Shown in pieces: positions 28,358 through 38,668 of a stretch of 64,000 bases of DNA. Within the stretch, counting starts at the first letter, position 1. Every line of letters starts with the position of its first letter. Origin of the DNA: Tricholomella constricta (taxonomy: Eukaryota > Basidiomycota > Agaricomycetes > Agaricales > Lyophyllaceae); NCBI GenBank assembly GCA_013368375.1, contig JAACJP010000050.1, positions 62,001 to 126,000 on the forward strand, read 5' to 3'. The translations under genes and the position numbers were made by a program. The notes beneath the pieces were generated by a model. That model was not told the origin of the DNA and made no database searches. It saw only the letters and a list, made by a program, of their open reading frames with translations.

Positions 28358-31300
28358 GCTGGTCTCATACAGTGTTAGCACTTCATAGGAGTATTTTGCC
28401 AGTAAACCAATTGTTTTTCTTTCACTGAGCATTGATTTTAGTAGCTCAATGGAGGTAACTGTAGGGCGTCGGCATAGGCGCGGTACATCAGCATACATTT
28501 TGGTCATGAATACATTGCGTAATGCTATCAGTTCATCTGACATGTTGCATTCCAGTAGTGCACGTTCCGTGCTCTCAACAGTATTTTCACACAGGCGACA
28601 TAGGCGCCATTGACGACTTATCCGTGGCCTACGGTGCTCTGCCCACCTGAGACGTTCGATTGCCAGTGGGTGGGCAGAGAGTAGTAGCCTTGTCAAAGCC
28701 TTTCTGTGTTTGCTGTTGGGTACGCTGAGGTAGTGTCTGAAGTGTAATGTTTTCTGCTTTGGGGGACCCTCCTTGTTTGGTTCCAATCTGTTTTGCAGGA
28801 GGTACAATTTGGGGGAGAGATCGAGCTCAGTTTGCATGTGGAATTCCAGTTTGGATTTGAACAGTTTGATAATATCCTCTACTTGTAGTGGTGTTATCGT
28901 GTCCAAGTCAGGGAGGGGAATATGGAAAGGTAGGCTGTGCATGATATATTGCAGGTCCATTGCCCAAGATGCCTTTTTGTCCTTTGCGAGTGCCACAGAA
29001 TCTAAGAATGCCTTTCTGACAAAACGTTCAGTGGGAAGGCTTGATAGATATTGTAGGTGGCCTAGAGCTAAGATTATTCTCCGATACCGCAATGGCACTA
29101 GAGATGTCTCGGTGAACAGTGGTGTGACTATTGACCTTTTGTTTAGTCCAAGAATTCTGCGCAGAAATGCGATCTGAACATCTGCGAGCATATCAAGGAG
29201 TGTGGGGGTGATATCCAGCATCACCTCACATCCATGTATCAGGTGTGGGTCAATCTGGGCCATGTAGAGTTTTTTTGCCTTCCCATGGGGGTAGCTCGCC
29301 AATTAAGGCCTCCATGCCCAGTACAGTGTTACCAACTGTTCGTGCTTTGCTTGCCTTATTTTTGTAGTGTTTTGTAAAGATATTTCGTTGGGTTGACTGT
29401 AGAGTTATTCCAACATAGGTCTGTTCTGTGGTGAAGTTGACAGTCACCTCCCCAAACTTGAGTATTGGCAAGTCATTAGGTATGGGCCCAAATATCATAT
29501 ACATAGATTTGATAGCACTGAGGAGCATGAAATTGATGCTACACCAGTTCCATAGAGCATTCATTTTCCTCTGGGCACTTGCGGGGCTTGTTGATATGAG
29601 AATTATATCATCTGCCTGTTCAAGGTTTGCTATGGTGGTGCCTGCCAGTTCAATGTCATCTGCATCAGGGTTTAGACAGAAGTCGGCAAGGTAAAGTGTC
29701 CATAGTATAGGCGATGAATTGTCCCCGATTAAAATTCCCAGTTTAGCAAAGAAGGTAGAGGACATTTCTGACCGGTGTTTGACGACATATGACATTCGTT
29801 GGTACAGCATGCGGAGCCAGTCAAACAGGTGGCCATTTGCTCCCATTCTCCTCATTTTGAGCCATAGAAAAACCACGTAGAGTGGGAGGTTCAGTGACCG
29901 AGCCCGTTCGATGGCACATCGTAGTATGAACACATTGTCATTTGTTCTGAATCCTTCTCGGAAACCATTTTGTGATGGAGGGAGGAGGTCCCGTGCTAAG
30001 CACCATGCTGTAATCCGTTTATGGATGATAAGTGTCATGAACTTAAGCAGAACACTTTCGAGCCCAATAGCACGGTATTCCTTTGGATCGTCTTGGTCTT
30101 TTCCTCTTTTGATAATTCCGATGAGTGCTGCTGTTAACCATGTTGAGGGAACCTCCAGGTTGGTTAGGCAGTCATTGAGAAGGAGACACAATTGGTCATT
30201 GTCAATTTCCTCCAGTTCAGCAAAACCAATATTGTCTAGACCTGGCGAGCTGGTTGCAGCTGATCGGTCATGAAAATGTTCTTTTGCAATTTCAATTTCC
30301 TCTTCACTTATTGGGGCAGAAAAGAATTGCTCTGGGGTTGTATCGATTGTTCGAATTGGTATAGCACTGGCAAAGGTTTGGTTTAACTCCAGCCTGTTAA
30401 GGTTGAAGGATTTGGGTGGTGGGCAGATTGGGTTCATACGTCTCTCAAAGACCTCCTTAAGGGTGGCTGCAGAGATATCTGCTTGTGTCTGTTTTGATCC
30501 CATTATTTTCTTTGCTGCTACCCAGAATTCTTTCTCTGACTTGGCCTCGATGATGAGTGCTCTGTGCTGTTTTTGTTTTTCATGTGCTGAGGTGCGGTTC
30601 CTATGACTTGGTAGAGGGGCCCCATTTGAGGGGGTTGGTTGTATCACAGGCCCATCTTTGGCTTTCAATGGCAGATAGGAGACCTTGTCTGTTACTACCC
30701 TGGTAGTAACAGCACTGCTCATATCAATGTCAAGAAGAGCGTAGGCAGGGACAGGGTCCTGTGTTGCACCAAGGTTGGCCAATCTGTCTGCTTCATCATG
30801 ACGTAGATTGCCGCAGTGTCCTTTCACCTGTATAAATACAACAGCTGCCGTTCGACATTTAATCAGGGTGGCAATATCTTTGAACAGGTCTCCATTCGTT
30901 ATTTTCCATCCATGTGCTGCTTTTGCTGCACCTCGGATTGCAATAGTCTCCATTGCATATTCCGAGTCTGAGTGAATATGAAGTGTTTCATGTGGCCAGG
31001 TCATCTGCAGTGCCTTGAGGATAGCGTACACTTCACCACGATTATTGGTTTGCGCGTCGGGTACTCGAAAGGAGGTATTTCTAGGGTTGTTATCTCCCCA
31101 GTAGATGCCACTGCCTGCCCTTGCGTATGGGAGACCATTGTGGTGGCACGAGCCATCAACATAAACATGGGTTGGGCTTGTTGTTTTGGTGACATTGCCA
31201 TACAGGCGGCATGTCCTTGATTTCAGATCTGATTTGGAGTCAAGAACACATTGCAGTAGGATATCTATGCGGCTGTCTGTGAGGTTTACAACCAGTTTAC

Positions 31301-31493
31301 TGTTTTGGTTTGGTATGGGTTTGGGGGGCCTTTGCAGTTGAGGGGATTCAGGATGTTGTAATTGAAGGTTTAGTTCTAGCGGTGTATGGTCTCGTTCACC
31401 AGGTGCAAGGGGCATTACTTGGAAACGGGAGACGAGGTTTGCTCCCTTGACATTTGCAATGACTTCAGAACGCCAGCTCTCTGGAAATGCCAT
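28358..31493 (-). pseudogene. LINE ORF2, RNase H and reverse transcriptase part
   Basis: Non-LTR retrotransposon polyprotein of the type common in agarics. It has an RNase H domain (HVYVDGSCHHNG, TNNRGEVYAI, HSDSEYAMETI, VKGHCGNLRHDEAD) upstream of an RT domain with GIIKRGKDQDDPKEYRAI, QNGFREGFRTNDN, GDNSSPILWTLYLADF and the catalytic QADDIILIS. A C-terminal Cys cluster CRLCENTVE precedes the LTR insertion. Two lesions: an in-frame gap after LYVVFL removes the block holding the first catalytic Asp of RT (motif A, about 29868), and a seven-A run near 29275 has one extra A, shifting the frame between PPWEGKK and KLYMAQIDPHL. The last codons are displaced to 17765-17805. Not functional as RT. 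Confidence 0.9.
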
Positions 31494-32573
31494 GGTATTG
31501 TCCTCGGCACCTGCTGCCGCTGCCCCTCAGGCTCCGCTCGGCCCACCTGCCCCCACGGTGCGACTCCACCCGAACTCGGGTGGCAGCAGCGTGAGTGTCG
31601 AGGTCGGCTCGGTCAATTGGGGCAAGAACATCACTGGGGAGTTCAAGGCACTCATGAACCTCCTACCATCCCTCAGCCATGTCTCACGTAATGTACGTGC
31701 TCACCGTCACCGCCCTGGCTTCATCAAGGCCGTCTTTAACTCCAACATTGACGCAATCTCATTCGTCACCACCTGGAGTGCAGGGCCCCGTCCCGGGGAT
31801 TATGACACCGTCACGGCGAGGTTGTTAAACTGAGTGGGGTGGGTGAGCATGTAATTACGAGTTTGCTATGTCCGCGACCACCTAGCATACCATTTATACG
31901 AGTAGATACCCAAACAAAGTCGTCTTCATTTCTTCTGAACGTTAAGTCTTGGAACATTGGAGGGCGACTCGCTATCGAGCTCACCTGCCCCTACTTTTGT
32001 CGTGATATACAAAACCACCATATACACCTCTACCAGGAAACCCACCTCGTAGACCAACAACATGAGACCCTCCATATACCACATGGCTATAGTGTATTTT
32101 CACTACCACGCCAGTACAAACAATTATTCTCCCGACCATGGGGAGGAGTCCTAGCGCTCGTCAACAACGATCTGAAAATTGCATTCCGAGAGGACCTGTC
32201 AAGCCCAGATATCATGGTTCTGGAATCTGACCACTACATTGTAGTCAATGTCTATATACTACCGGAAGATGCACGATGGGATTCTTTCTCCGACATTGAT
32301 CCCTTTGAAAAACTTTGTGAGACTGCAAACCTGCTATGCAACCTGGACAAACCGATGTATCTCATCGGTGATCTGAATGCTCGGACAGGCACCATGTCCC
32401 CAACCCACCATACAAGAGTCTCTGAGGACACCATTGTCTCGACGAGAGGCCGCCTCCTACTAGAACTTTGCCATGACCTCCGCCTGGAACTCCTCAACGG
32501 CAACTCACTATATGCCCCAGGAAGTGGTCAACTCACGTCTATCCAATCTATGGGAAATTCTACCATTGACTAA
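31494..32573 (+). pseudogene. Inverted LINE segment: ORF1 C-terminus and ORF2 endonuclease
   Basis: Although the LINE runs on the minus strand, this 1.08 kb reads on the plus strand. 31495-31833 ends in NIDAISFVTTWSAGPRPGDY and matches the usual end of LINE ORF1. 31839-32573 is an apurinic-type endonuclease domain (LNVKSWNIGGR, HLYQETHL, WGGVLALVNN, LIGDLNARTG) breaking off at GNSTID, exactly where the next family residues (an upstream part of ORF2) are found at 31493 on the minus strand. The order and both break points fit a simple inversion inside one LINE copy. Confidence 0.8.
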
Positions 32574-33598
32574 CCCAGGTAGGGGGGTGGTGCCATGATG
32601 GAGGAGGGGGTGGTGTTGGTAGTGGAAGGGCTGGGCTGGACGTTCACCGACCATGTGCTCGAGGTCCTCTGCCTTTTGTTGCGGAGAGGGGGGGGTGAGT
32701 CAGGGATGGTGGGGTCGATGGTGTCACTGCGGCAGTCCATACTGCGGTGGATATCGTCGACGACGGCGCCCAGAGCTGTTTGACGCGAATCCGCGGCCCG
32801 TAGCGCGACGTGGAGCCGCTGGTTCTCCCCCTGCAGACCCTTGACCGCTAGCACCAGGTTGTTGTTGGACTGGATCAGCTGGTCCAGCGTGTCGGGCAGG
32901 ATGGACTCCGGAGGGGGGGCAGTGGCGTTTGATGATGCGATGTCGGTGACAAGGCTCACAATGTGAGCGCGGAGGGATTGGAGTTCCTCCTGTAACTCAG
33001 CATTGGTGGTGTTGACGTGAGCTGCAAGAGCGTCATGGTTGGAGTCGAGCCGGCGTATGCCAGCAGCCGCAGCCTCTGCCTTGGGGGGTGCGCGGGCTCC
33101 GGAGCCACCAGGAGTGGGGGCCTTCTCCAGGCTAGCGGGGGCTTTGGCTTTCCCCTTTCCTTTCGCCGTAGCAGAGGGGGCGGAGGAGGGTGGAGGTGGG
33201 GCGGGGGTACCTTCCGCGTCGACGGAGGAGGCATCGGGGGCCGACGTGTCCATGAGGGACCCGATCAGCGAGTCCATAGAGCCCGAGCTAGATAGGGCAG
33301 CATGGGCCGAGCGTCCGGTTTGGCGGGTCATTTGGCGGTCAGACGAGGGGGTGGGGGCGGGGGGAGTGGGGGCAGGAAGGGCGAGGGTGGGTGCTGGCAG
33401 CATAGCGGGGCCATCTGCATCGCTGGCCGTGGTGTCCCCCATAGCAGAGTGGGAGGTGCTCGGATGTCCAGGCAGCTGTGAGGACTCTTCCGCGGCGGTT
33501 AGGGGTGCAGAGAGTTGGAGGATCTCCTTCGTCGCTTTTTTGAACGAGAGCGATTTCAGGACCGAGGAGTTGGATCCGGGGGCAGGAGAGTGGGACAT
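32574..33598 (-). pseudogene. LINE ORF1, N-terminal part
   Basis: Starts MSHSPAPGSNSSVLKSLSFK at 33598 and continues as a Ser/Pro/Ala-rich, Lys-containing protein with a predicted coiled coil (NTTNAELQEELQSLRAHIV). It ends at APPPYLG where the inverted segment begins. Resembles the gag-like first ORF of basidiomycete LINEs; its C-terminal part lies inverted at 31495-31833. Confidence 0.7.
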
Positions 33599-33960
33599 GG
33601 TATTCAGAGATATGCTGGAGTGCGAGGTTAAGGGGCGTACTTTGGTATATGTCCTATTCCTTGCCTTCTCGTCTCTGTCTCTCCACTGCCTATGCGAGGT
33701 AGCCGTAGGTCCGTGCCGAGCCTCCTAGGGTCTTGGAAGCAGGTCGTTGGGGGCCCCTGTGTGGTTGGGTCCCGTTGTTCAGTGAGGGCAGTGCCTATAG
33801 GACCTGTAATGTGTTTGTATGTTTGTCCGTTCTGTGTGGGGGGCAGGAGTGCCCCAGTAGTTCAGTCGACACGTCAGGGTTTTCGTGGGAGCGCCCTTCG
33901 TGTTCTGTTTTTTTTTTTTTTCTCTACTTCTTTTTTCCTCCCTGAGGAGACGGACAGATT
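33599..33960 (-). mobile_element. Probable LINE 5' UTR
   Basis: Upstream of ORF1 with no coding capacity on either strand; includes a 16-T run at about 33908. The true 5' end of the LINE was not located, and no target duplication matching 17530-17542 was found. Confidence 0.4.
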
Positions 33961-34959
33961 TATTCGGACGTAACTACACTAGTAACGATACAGTCAGGGC
34001 CAGTACGTCTTTTGGTGGTCTGCTAACGCACGACCAGGGTTTGAGACAGTGTTTACTGGTTTATCTGACTTTTCGTGATGGTCGTAGTGAAAGTCTTGTT
34101 CCGAAGGCCCAGTATTCGATAAACAGCTAGGGTCTTTTTTTACAATTGGAGGCCGTTTGTGCATAATCTTGTACCAGCTCCGTAATTGTTACAATTATGA
34201 CCTGCATTGTACCAATTGTATGCTGTTGCTCATGGAAACAAATAGTCATGCATCCTCGAAAGCTTGCAATAATTCTCAGAAATGAAACAAATAACTGAAA
34301 ATCATGTATTGATTGTATACAACAGACTACTTGGTTCTACATGGCATGGATGGACAACAGGGCCGGAAGATTCTGACGTGTTGGAGGATGATGTTGCGAG
34401 TTTTGTCAGAAGAGATAGAAAATGAGTGTTTGCGGAAAGGCGTACCTTGACAAAATAAAAGATATAGCAGTTGTACCACCGAGTGATGATGGCCCTCGGG
34501 GACAGCGAGCCTGAAGTTGCACCTCGGCAGCATGCCGGTGGGTCGCGCACATCCTGTGTGAGAAAAACAGACAAAAAAACAACAAATGCTCGAAAACACG
34601 AGTGCCCAAATACAGGAGGTTCTTCGTGCCAATAAGCTTGGTGCCCACATTTGGGACAATCACAGTTACAAGTGTGATCACGAAGAAGCCATACTGCGAC
34701 AGTAAGCAGGAGCAATTAGAAAGACATGACGAAGACACCAGCGAACGAAAAGATGGGGGGAGACAGGGGGGAACCCATCGTGCAATCCATGAAATGATGA
34801 TACCGTCTGCACCCCTCCGTGAGAATTGATGAGTCTGACAGCCGAAGCGCCGCTGTCACTGTCGGCATCACGGCACTTCCAAATTGGGAGGGCTTGGGCG
34901 TCAGCGCGCTCGAGGCCGTCTCTCATGTTTCTCAAGACATAAACACTTGTTATTATTGC
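33961..34959. other. Gene-poor spacer
   Basis: AT-rich at 34130-34300. Minus frames at 34302-34715 include a Cys-rich run CNCDCPKCGHQAYWHE and at 34678-34935 an acidic run, but no start, intron pattern or family supports a gene. Confidence 0.3.
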
Positions 34960-35445
34960 TTATTCCTGTCTGGATCTTTTTTTACTTGGCTGTAAGGCCT
35001 GAGTAAGTGATGTAACTGTGTCAGATCTACCTCTCTTCCCACTCTCCATGTCTTCAACTATCACTGCAAGCCCATCACTATCTGGTATGGCGTTTTCCTG
35101 CCTCCATTTCTTAGTTAGTTCAGCCTGAACTCCCATATCTATCTCTTCCTTCTTTGTAATAAACATATCCACCACGAGCTGGGCAGGTACCTCAGGTGGC
35201 TTCCCATCTACAGAATGATCAATGAGAAGATGGAACATCATATTATATTTCCAGATTGTTTTTGGGCCAGCCAGAGAAGGAATGCATAAAGGGCAGTGTA
35301 TGGGAACAAGCTTCACAATTGCAAAGCAGAGATCACATATAACAGAATGGACCCCAGTATGTGGATCTATGATGGTTGTGAGGTTAGCACCATCACTGAA
35401 GGCCACAGTGACTGGGTGAAGAACTGGGGGTACTGGTGGGGTCAT
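34960..35445 (-). CDS. Hypothetical protein with C2H2-like finger
   Basis: 161-aa open frame from the ATG at 35445, MTPPVPPVLHPV. The centre has two Cys pairs, ICDLC then HCPLC, followed by KYNMMFHLLIDH, which together could form a C2H2-like zinc finger. The C-terminus is basic, PSKKRSRQE. Similar finger-plus-WKYN proteins accompany transposons in agaric genomes, so a mobile-element passenger is likely; that is recollection, not a search. It lies almost head to head with the plus-strand ORF beginning near 35450. Confidence 0.5.
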   Translation of the reverse strand: MTPPVPPVLHPVTVAFSDGANLTTIIDPHTGVHSVICDLCFAIVKLVPIHCPLCIPSLAGPKTIWKYNMMFHLLIDHSVDGKPPEVPAQLVVDMFITKKEEIDMGVQAELTKKWRQENAIPDSDGLAVIVEDMESGKRGRSDTVTSLTQALQPSKKRSRQE

Positions 35446-35552
35446 AATTGGCTGCAAACGGACTCGAAATCACACCATATGCACCACCAGCCCCGACTCT
35501 GAGCCCGCTTCCCCCGCCAGACACGCGTGGAATTGTGCAGCCTGCCTTAAAC

Positions 35553-36410
35553 ATGCCAAGCCAGCCAGCCTCGATCACGACTACATCCGTACTGCCTTCC
35601 TTGAACACCCAACACCCCTCCCTCTCAAACACGTCGAACACGGGTACATGTGTTCCATTAGCCCCAAATATGGTCCCACATGGACCTACCCAGCCAATGT
35701 CCCCATTCATGACCATACTCCCGGACACCACCACTCACCTGAACACCGCTCACCCCACTCACCCGAACACCGCTCGCCCGACCACCACTCACCCGAACAC
35801 CGCTCACCCAAACTACCTGAACACCGCTCCTCACCCGGACACCGCTCACCCGAACCACCTGAACACCGCTCCCCCGACCACCACTCACCCGAACACCGCT
35901 CACCCGAACACCGCCATATACCCGACCACCACTCACCCGAACACCGCCATTCACCTGAGCACGACCAACCTGAACACGCCACCTCAGGACTACACGGTTG
36001 CAGGGCCTGCAGCAACGACTCAGCTCGTCGACGAAGATGAGCCTCTCAGTACATCGGAGGAAGTTTTTACAAAGCGCCAGGCAGCAGCGCAGAAGCATGC
36101 GGGGACCATGGCACTTAAAAAGGCCATTGCTGAAGAGAAGAAGAAAGCTCTGGCTGCAAAGAAGAAGGGAACGGCGGCGGCTATAAGGAAGGCCTCAACT
36201 AAGGCCGTCACGAAATCAGCACCTCACGCGGTGCCCGAGAATGTTTCAGAGCGCCCCCGCCGCGCTGTGAAACCTCCACCGCGGGCTGATCGGAGCCCTT
36301 CCCCTCCTTCCAAAAAGTATGCGCTATCCTCCCTTTTGCATGTGACCGCCACTAATGTCATGCGCAATCCAGGCAGAAAAAGTCATCTTGAGAGTACTGA
36401 AATTAAGTAG
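35553..36410 (+). CDS. Hypothetical repeat protein (NTAHP repeats, Lys-rich tail)
   Basis: 285 aa from the first ATG at 35553; the frame stays open upstream to about 35445, so an earlier exon is possible. Residues about 50-160 are degenerate repeats of THPNTAHPNTA type, produced by the DNA minisatellite below. A Lys/Ala-rich helix (KKAIAEEKKKALAAKKK) follows, then RPRRAVKPPPRADRSPSPP. Such a tail resembles DNA- or chromatin-associated proteins, but no domain is recognised. Low complexity limits confidence that it is expressed. Confidence 0.45.
   Translation: MPSQPASITTTSVLPSLNTQHPSLSNTSNTGTCVPLAPNMVPHGPTQPMSPFMTILPDTTTHLNTAHPTHPNTARPTTTHPNTAHPNYLNTAPHPDTAHPNHLNTAPPTTTHPNTAHPNTAIYPTTTHPNTAIHLSTTNLNTPPQDYTVAGPAATTQLVDEDEPLSTSEEVFTKRQAAAQKHAGTMALKKAIAEEKKKALAAKKKGTAAAIRKASTKAVTKSAPHAVPENVSERPRRAVKPPPRADRSPSPPSKKYALSSLLHVTATNVMRNPGRKSHLESTEIK
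35715..35960. repeat. Minisatellite, CACCCGAACACCGCT-type units
   Basis: About 15 imperfect copies of a 15-18-base unit alternating with CGACCACCACT. It keeps a multiple of three overall, so the plus-strand frame survives. Confidence 0.75.
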
Positions 36411-36948
36411 TTGATTTATGAATTAGCGTAGTGTCCTGTATCTAGAGTACTTATACTGATAATGCAATTAACAAGGTCGCGAACGTTGCGAACCATGGTC
36501 GCGAACTTAGTCGCGAACAAATTTTAAAAACTTCAAGAATGACTTAATCATGAATGTCTTGAGTGTTTCGGATTCACAAATGTCTTCAGCGTTTTCAGCG
36601 GAGAGGGGAAAATTGTATCGCATTGAAAATGGGCATGTTCGCATATATACCTGGCGTGACTTCACAAAAATAAACAAAGTCAGAAATGCCGAGTTAGCCG
36701 AGGCACTTCACGTGAGTCGGAACTGACTTAAAAAAACAACTAAGTCCCAAATTGAAGACCCGAGGGCGCACATCAAGGGCATCTGTCTTGGCATCGTGAA
36801 GCACAGTGACAACACGGTGCAGGAAGCTGCCAGCAACAGCGATCAGAATGGTGGCCGCTTCTGGCAGGCACGAACAGAACCCAAGCCCAGGCCAGCGCCC
36901 AAAATGGACCCAAAATGGACCGGCAATCTGATGCCGAGCAGTACCCGG
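36411..36948. other. Unassigned DNA next to the KDZ-type end
   Basis: 36475-36520 contains GGTCGCGAAC twice and a related GTCGCGAAC, partly as an inverted repeat (GTTGCGAACC). No gene is supported. It may be the interior of the truncated element ending at 37070. Confidence 0.35.
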
Positions 36949-37070
36949 TTTGCAAAGCTCAGTCGACTGGACTTTGCAAAGTTCAGTCGACTGGAGCATA
37001 CAGTCATTTTTGCAAAGCTATTTTACTGTGTGTTACAGTCTGTTTTTGCAAAGTTATTACAGTGTTGCCT
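36949..37070. repeat. Left end of KDZ-type element: TTTGCAAA subterminal repeats
   Basis: TTTGCAAA at 36949, 36973, 37009 and 37045, with CAGTCGACTG twice. The array ends where F-box coding sequence begins with GACGACGTC (37071-37079), the reverse complement of 1532-1540. Confidence 0.7.
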
Positions 37071-37747
37071 GACGACGTCCAGTTGAAGCTACACCTCTGT
37101 AGTTCGAGATAAGTTAGCCTTGGAGCCCAGAAATCTCTAGGGAGCGTGGGAGTTGACGGTATGAGATCCCGTGCATGGATTGTTAAAGCTTCGAGGAGAG
37201 GGGCGGGACCAGCAAGGAGATTAAGTGCCTCTCCCGTAGTAGCGGGCTTGAAAATGCAACGTTGGATTATAGAAAGACGTCGGATGCGGGAAAGCTGCCC
37301 AAGGACTGCCTTAGTCAAATCGCTGCAAGAAGGCGTATCCTCAGCACGGTCAAAGTGAGACAGGCAGAGAGAGAGCGACACCGTCAAAGGTACCATTTCC
37401 GAACGCTTTAGCATCTCAAATGCCCACGCCATGCAATAGTCCGGGAGATCATTCCAGAAATTAGGATAAGCCAATGCAATTTGTCGCCAGGATGAACAGA
37501 CGTGAGTGACGATGTTTTTCTTCTTGAGGCTAGAGTTGTCCATATGGTACTGGAAAATCTCGATGAACAGCTCGACGGGAAGCTGCGAGATCGGGCTAAG
37601 GGAATTGTGGTGTCGCTTCAAAGCTTGCTTCCTCGCATCGGAAGTATCGAGTACTTGTGAAACTTGCGTACAGGCGGCCTCCCTGACACTCGCGTCACTG
37701 AATAGCGCACTCACGTCTATATGATCAGAAGTTTCTGTGGCGGCCAT
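37071..37747 (-). pseudogene. F-box protein, 5' half only
   Basis: Begins MAATETSDHIDVSALF and contains the F-box core LSPISQLPVELFIEIFQYHM. It matches the full paralogue at 38669-40420 until LELQRCSFNWTSS, then enters transposon end sequence. The downstream half, beginning PLSYGLRTL, is at 1536-2577 on the other strand; the two share nine bases at the break. It has a promoter region duplicated from, or to, that of the full gene (37748-38330), so a truncated transcript is possible. Confidence 0.85.
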
Positions 37748-38036
37748 GTAGTACGGTTGACAGCGCATGGAGATGATACACACCATTTGAAATTGAAGGC
37801 AAGGACTTGCACTGGGTGTCAAGGGGGTACAGCATGTGAAATTTGCGTTTGGTCGAGGATGAAGTGGCGGGTTGGGGGTTTGCGAGTGCCGTCGACTCTC
37901 GGACAGTACAACGTCCTATTTATATGTGGACGCCACGGCCCACTATTGATATTAGTAACAATAACAGGGGCACAGGAAATAAGGACAGTACACGCGGCTG
38001 ATCATGAAGGGCTTGACAAGCGCAAGACAACAACCG

Positions 38037-38077
38037 ATAAACGTCTGTTGATCTGTCACAGATCAACAGACGTTTAT
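38037..38077. repeat. 41-base perfect palindrome, copy 1
   Basis: Two 20-base arms (starting ATAAACGTCT) around a single C. It lies about 290 bases upstream of the ATG of the F-box half gene; an identical copy is at 40711-40751. Confidence 0.95.
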
Positions 38078-38339
38078 TTAGGTAAGTCAAACAAGATCAG
38101 AGCTGCAACGCCTCGGACTTCACTCAGACTATGGTATAAATTCTATTTCCGAAAAATATGGTGTATTCTGTCAATGGACTATCATACCGCCGTCGACACG
38201 AGCGCGTCATGGTTCAGCACACTGGTTCACAAATCATCTCCGATGATCATCCATCCGCACATGCATTGTTCTAGCGTCGGAACGTTCACCATATATAAAC
38301 ACCGAGAAAATCTCTGCTAAAATATCTAGCTTCCTCCTG

Positions 38340-38560
38340 AAGGACTTTTTTGATGGTCCGGCTGAAAGAGTCATCCTTCGACGATTTTGGAGAGTATTTC
38401 CAAAGGATGCCACGAGGTGAGGCTCAAGGAATTGTGATAATCTAACGACACGCGTGCCCTTGTTGATTTCGTGGATGATCCTGGCATAAGCAGCCTCCTT
38501 AACGCTCTCTTCACCATGCCGCAATTGTAGTGTGATGCCAACCAGGGTCTCATTCACAAC
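38340..38560 (-). pseudogene. Remnant of another F-box gene N-terminus
   Basis: Minus-strand pieces read EAAYARIIHEINKGTRV and then, in another frame, YHNSLSLTSWHPLEILSKIV, the usual entry into an agaric F-box. No continuous frame. A matching piece lies at about 41030-41190, so it belongs to the duplicated block. Confidence 0.5.
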
Positions 38561-38668
38561 GACATTTCAATGAGTCAAGAGACAGTCTCGAAATGCTACC
38601 GAGCTGCTCCGCATAACCTATATCCATTGCAATTAAGTAGTCTACTGCGATTCCTCTACACTCATTTA

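Noticed and set aside
33039..33728. Plus ORF of 229 aa
   Set aside because: Antisense to LINE ORF1; Gly/Ala-rich by base composition.
35715..35960. Possible CRISPR-like array
   Set aside because: Units are contiguous and degenerate with no unique spacers, and the organism is a eukaryote.
35658..36098. Minus ORFs through the minisatellite
   Set aside because: Repeats of a short DNA unit read in another frame; no independent support.
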